A stretch of 64,000 nucleotides of DNA, taken from positions 1,240,001 through 1,304,000 of the forward strand of contig NZ_CP077800.1 in NCBI RefSeq assembly GCF_019112525.1. The letters are read 5' to 3'. The notes under the pieces were generated by a model. It made no database searches, was not told where the DNA came from, and saw only the letters and a list, made by a program, of their open reading frames with translations. The DNA is from Modestobacter sp. L9-4 (GTDB taxonomy: Bacteria; Actinomycetota; Actinomycetes; Mycobacteriales; Geodermatophilaceae). The position numbers and the translations under genes are program-made. Numbering within the stretch: position 1 is the stretch's first letter; every line of letters starts with the position of its first letter. Of the stretch, positions 62,458-64,000 are shown piece by piece.

Positions 62458-64000
62458 TCAGCCGGTCGGCGTGGGCGAGGCGGACGGCGCTGCCGACGAC
62501 CCCGACGCCGGTGCCGACGACGGGGCCGCGGACGACGGGGCTGCCGACGACGAGGCCGCCGTCTGCCCGTTGGCCGCCTGGTACGCCTGGACCGCCTCCT
62601 GCAGGTCCGCCTGCGCCTGACCGATCCGGGCGAAGTCCCCGGCCCGGGTCGCGTCGCCGAGCTCGGTGATCGCGTCGTTGAGCCGGTTCACCGCCTGGTC
62701 GCGGGCTGCCTCGTCGACCGGCCCGGCACTCGGCGCCGGGGTGGCGCCGTCGGTCGGGGTGGTCGGCGACGGGCTGGGGGTCGTGGGCGTCCCGCCGTCG
62801 GCGGCCACCTCACCCACCCCCTGACCGAAGACCTGGTCCAGCGCCTCGGCCAGGGTGTCGGCGTACCCGATCCGGTCGGCGTAGTTGACCAGCACCTTCT
62901 GCAGCAGCGGGAAGGAGTTCTCCCCCGTGCCCTGCACGTACAGCGGTTCGACGTACAGCAGGCCGGCGTCCCCGATGGGCAGGGTCAGCAGGTTGCCGTA
63001 GACCGCCCGGGAGCTCTCGCTGTTGAACAGCGTGATGTCCGGCCGGACGAGGTTGTTGGACAGGAACGAGTTCTGCACCTGGCGCGGCCCCCGGTAGGGG
63101 GTGTTACCCGGCAGCCGCAGCACCTGGATCTGCCCGTACGTGCCCGGGTCGGAGGAGGCGGAGACGAAGGCCGAGAGGTTGTCCCGCTCGAACGCGTTCA
63201 GCGCGCTGGTGAGCTGGAAGCTCGCCCGCTGGTCACCGGGCCGCTGGGCCAGGATGTAGTACGGCGGCTGGTCGTCGGTCGTCGTGCCCTGCTGCTGCTG
63301 CTGCGTCGGGTCCGGCGAGACCTGCCACCGGTCGTTCTGGTTGTAGAACGCGATCGGGTCCGACACGTGGTAGCGGGTCAGCACGTCCCGCTGCAGCTTG
63401 AACAGGTCCTCGGGGTAGCGGACGTGGCTGACCAGGTCCTCGCTCATCTCGCTGCGCGGCTTCACCGTGCCCGGGAAGGCCTTCATGTAGGTCTGCAGCA
63501 CCGGGTCCTCGTCGTCCCAGGCGTACAGGTTCACCGAGCCGTCGTAGGCGTCGACCGTGGCCTTGACCGAGTTGCGGATGTAGTTGAACTGCTGGTCGGG
63601 CAGCGCGGTCGTGCCGGTGCCGGTCAGCGCGTCCGCAGCCCCCTCACCCAGCGACATCTGCTCGGCGTAGGGGTAGGCGTCCGACGTCGTGTAGCCGTCG
63701 AGCAGCCAGACGATCTTGCCGTCCACGACCGCCGGGTAGGGGTCGCCGTCCACGGTGAGGAACGGGGCGGCCTTCTCCACGCGGTCGCGGGGGTCGCGCA
63801 CGTAGAGCACCTTCGACTGGTCGTTGACCGCGCCGGAGAGCAGGAAGTTCCGCTCCCGGTAGTAGATGGCGTAGGTCAGCCGGCGGAAGAAGCTGCCGAT
63901 CGCCACGCCACCGGCGCCGTCGTAGGTGGAGTTGATCTGGCCCTCGCCGGACCCGCCCTCGGGCTGGTCGAACTCCCGCGGCGTGGGGCCACCGACGACG
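62458..64000 (-). CDS. UPF0182 family membrane protein, C-terminal 514 codons (5' end outside the window)
   Basis: The frame is open to base 64000 and continues beyond. The visible part is the large extracellular domain: GGVAIGSFFRRLTYAIYYRE, FLTVDGDPYPAVVDGKIVWL, SDAYPYAEQ, VNLYAWDDEDPVLQTYMKAF and LPIGDAGLLYVEPLYVQG match UPF0182, a large actinobacterial membrane-protein family of unknown function. The C-terminal ~110 residues are Ala/Ser/Pro/Thr-rich and disordered. The first ~300 residues with the membrane helices must lie outside the window. Confidence 0.9.
   Translation of the reverse strand, partial: VVGGPTPREFDQPEGGSGEGQINSTYDGAGGVAIGSFFRRLTYAIYYRERNFLLSGAVNDQSKVLYVRDPRDRVEKAAPFLTVDGDPYPAVVDGKIVWLLDGYTTSDAYPYAEQMSLGEGAADALTGTGTTALPDQQFNYIRNSVKATVDAYDGSVNLYAWDDEDPVLQTYMKAFPGTVKPRSEMSEDLVSHVRYPEDLFKLQRDVLTRYHVSDPIAFYNQNDRWQVSPDPTQQQQQGTTTDDQPPYYILAQRPGDQRASFQLTSALNAFERDNLSAFVSASSDPGTYGQIQVLRLPGNTPYRGPRQVQNSFLSNNLVRPDITLFNSESSRAVYGNLLTLPIGDAGLLYVEPLYVQGTGENSFPLLQKVLVNYADRIGYADTLAEALDQVFGQGVGEVAADGGTPTTPSPSPTTPTDGATPAPSAGPVDEAARDQAVNRLNDAITELGDATRAGDFARIGQAQADLQEAVQAYQAANGQTAASSSAAPSSAAPSSAPASGSSAAPSASPTPTG

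Overview
This window is chromosomal DNA from a very GC-rich actinobacterium. Gene order and content point to Frankia/Geodermatophilus-type actinobacteria (Geodermatophilaceae is my best guess). This is inferred from synteny and codon style; no 16S gene is present. Coding density is high. There is no phage, plasmid, transposase or CRISPR array. The accessory-looking DNA is mainly a family of short palindromic repeats placed just after stop codons.

Region 1-15.1 kb (minus strand) is the classic actinobacterial block argS-lysA-hom-thrC-thrB-rho-rpmE-prfA-prmC-tsaC-glyA-wecA, which normally leads into the ATP synthase operon. It joins aspartate-family amino acid synthesis (lysine, homoserine, threonine) to translation and transcription termination factors. 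One lipoprotein gene is embedded on the plus strand. Region 15.2-22 kb holds a DUF3105/DUF305 secreted or membrane pair, tRNA-Arg(CCG), an ABC-F ATPase, a class III nucleotide cyclase and an ABC exporter pair. Region 22-29.6 kb has the fused E2-E1 2-oxoglutarate dehydrogenase/decarboxylase (kgd), a small companion gene, a large FAD/Fe-S oxidase and a YdjM-like membrane protein. Region 29.7-33.6 kb has Ni-superoxide dismutase with its maturation protease, then phosphatidylethanolamine synthesis (psd-pssA), a GNAT and a HAD phosphatase.

Region 33.6-46.3 kb mirrors the mycobacterial Rv3218-Rv3228 neighbourhood: diacylglycerol kinase-like, whiB1, pdtaS, a one-domain biotin carrier, rsrA-sigR, SRAP (YedK), aroA and rsgA. 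It also contains a 24-codon ribosomal protein bL37 gene and a biotin-carboxylase-like protein that has lost its catalytic core. The sigR promoter matches GGGAAT-N18-GTT exactly and sits just upstream of an alternative start that would give a longer sigma isoform. Region 46.3-52.3 kb carries peptidase E, a DUF2087 regulator, DUF2795, hisN, xylB, an aldo/keto reductase and a GAF-ANTAR regulator. Region 52.5-64 kb carries cystathionine beta-synthase and metB, map with a small XRE regulator, a GT2 glycosyltransferase and a pyruvyl-transferase-like protein, galT-galK, two initiator tRNA genes with near-identical terminators, a secreted LPASG protein, a PAT-like acetyltransferase, and the 3' part of a UPF0182 membrane protein.

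Two window-wide patterns stand out. At least nine copies of a stop-codon-proximal hairpin repeat have outer stems that change in a compensated way between copies. At least ten genes have a TAnnnT -10 box 6-9 nt before the start codon and no Shine-Dalgarno sequence, which predicts leaderless mRNAs. I found no convincing wholly new multi-gene system; the repeat family, one copy of which has become coding sequence, is the best candidate for something undescribed.
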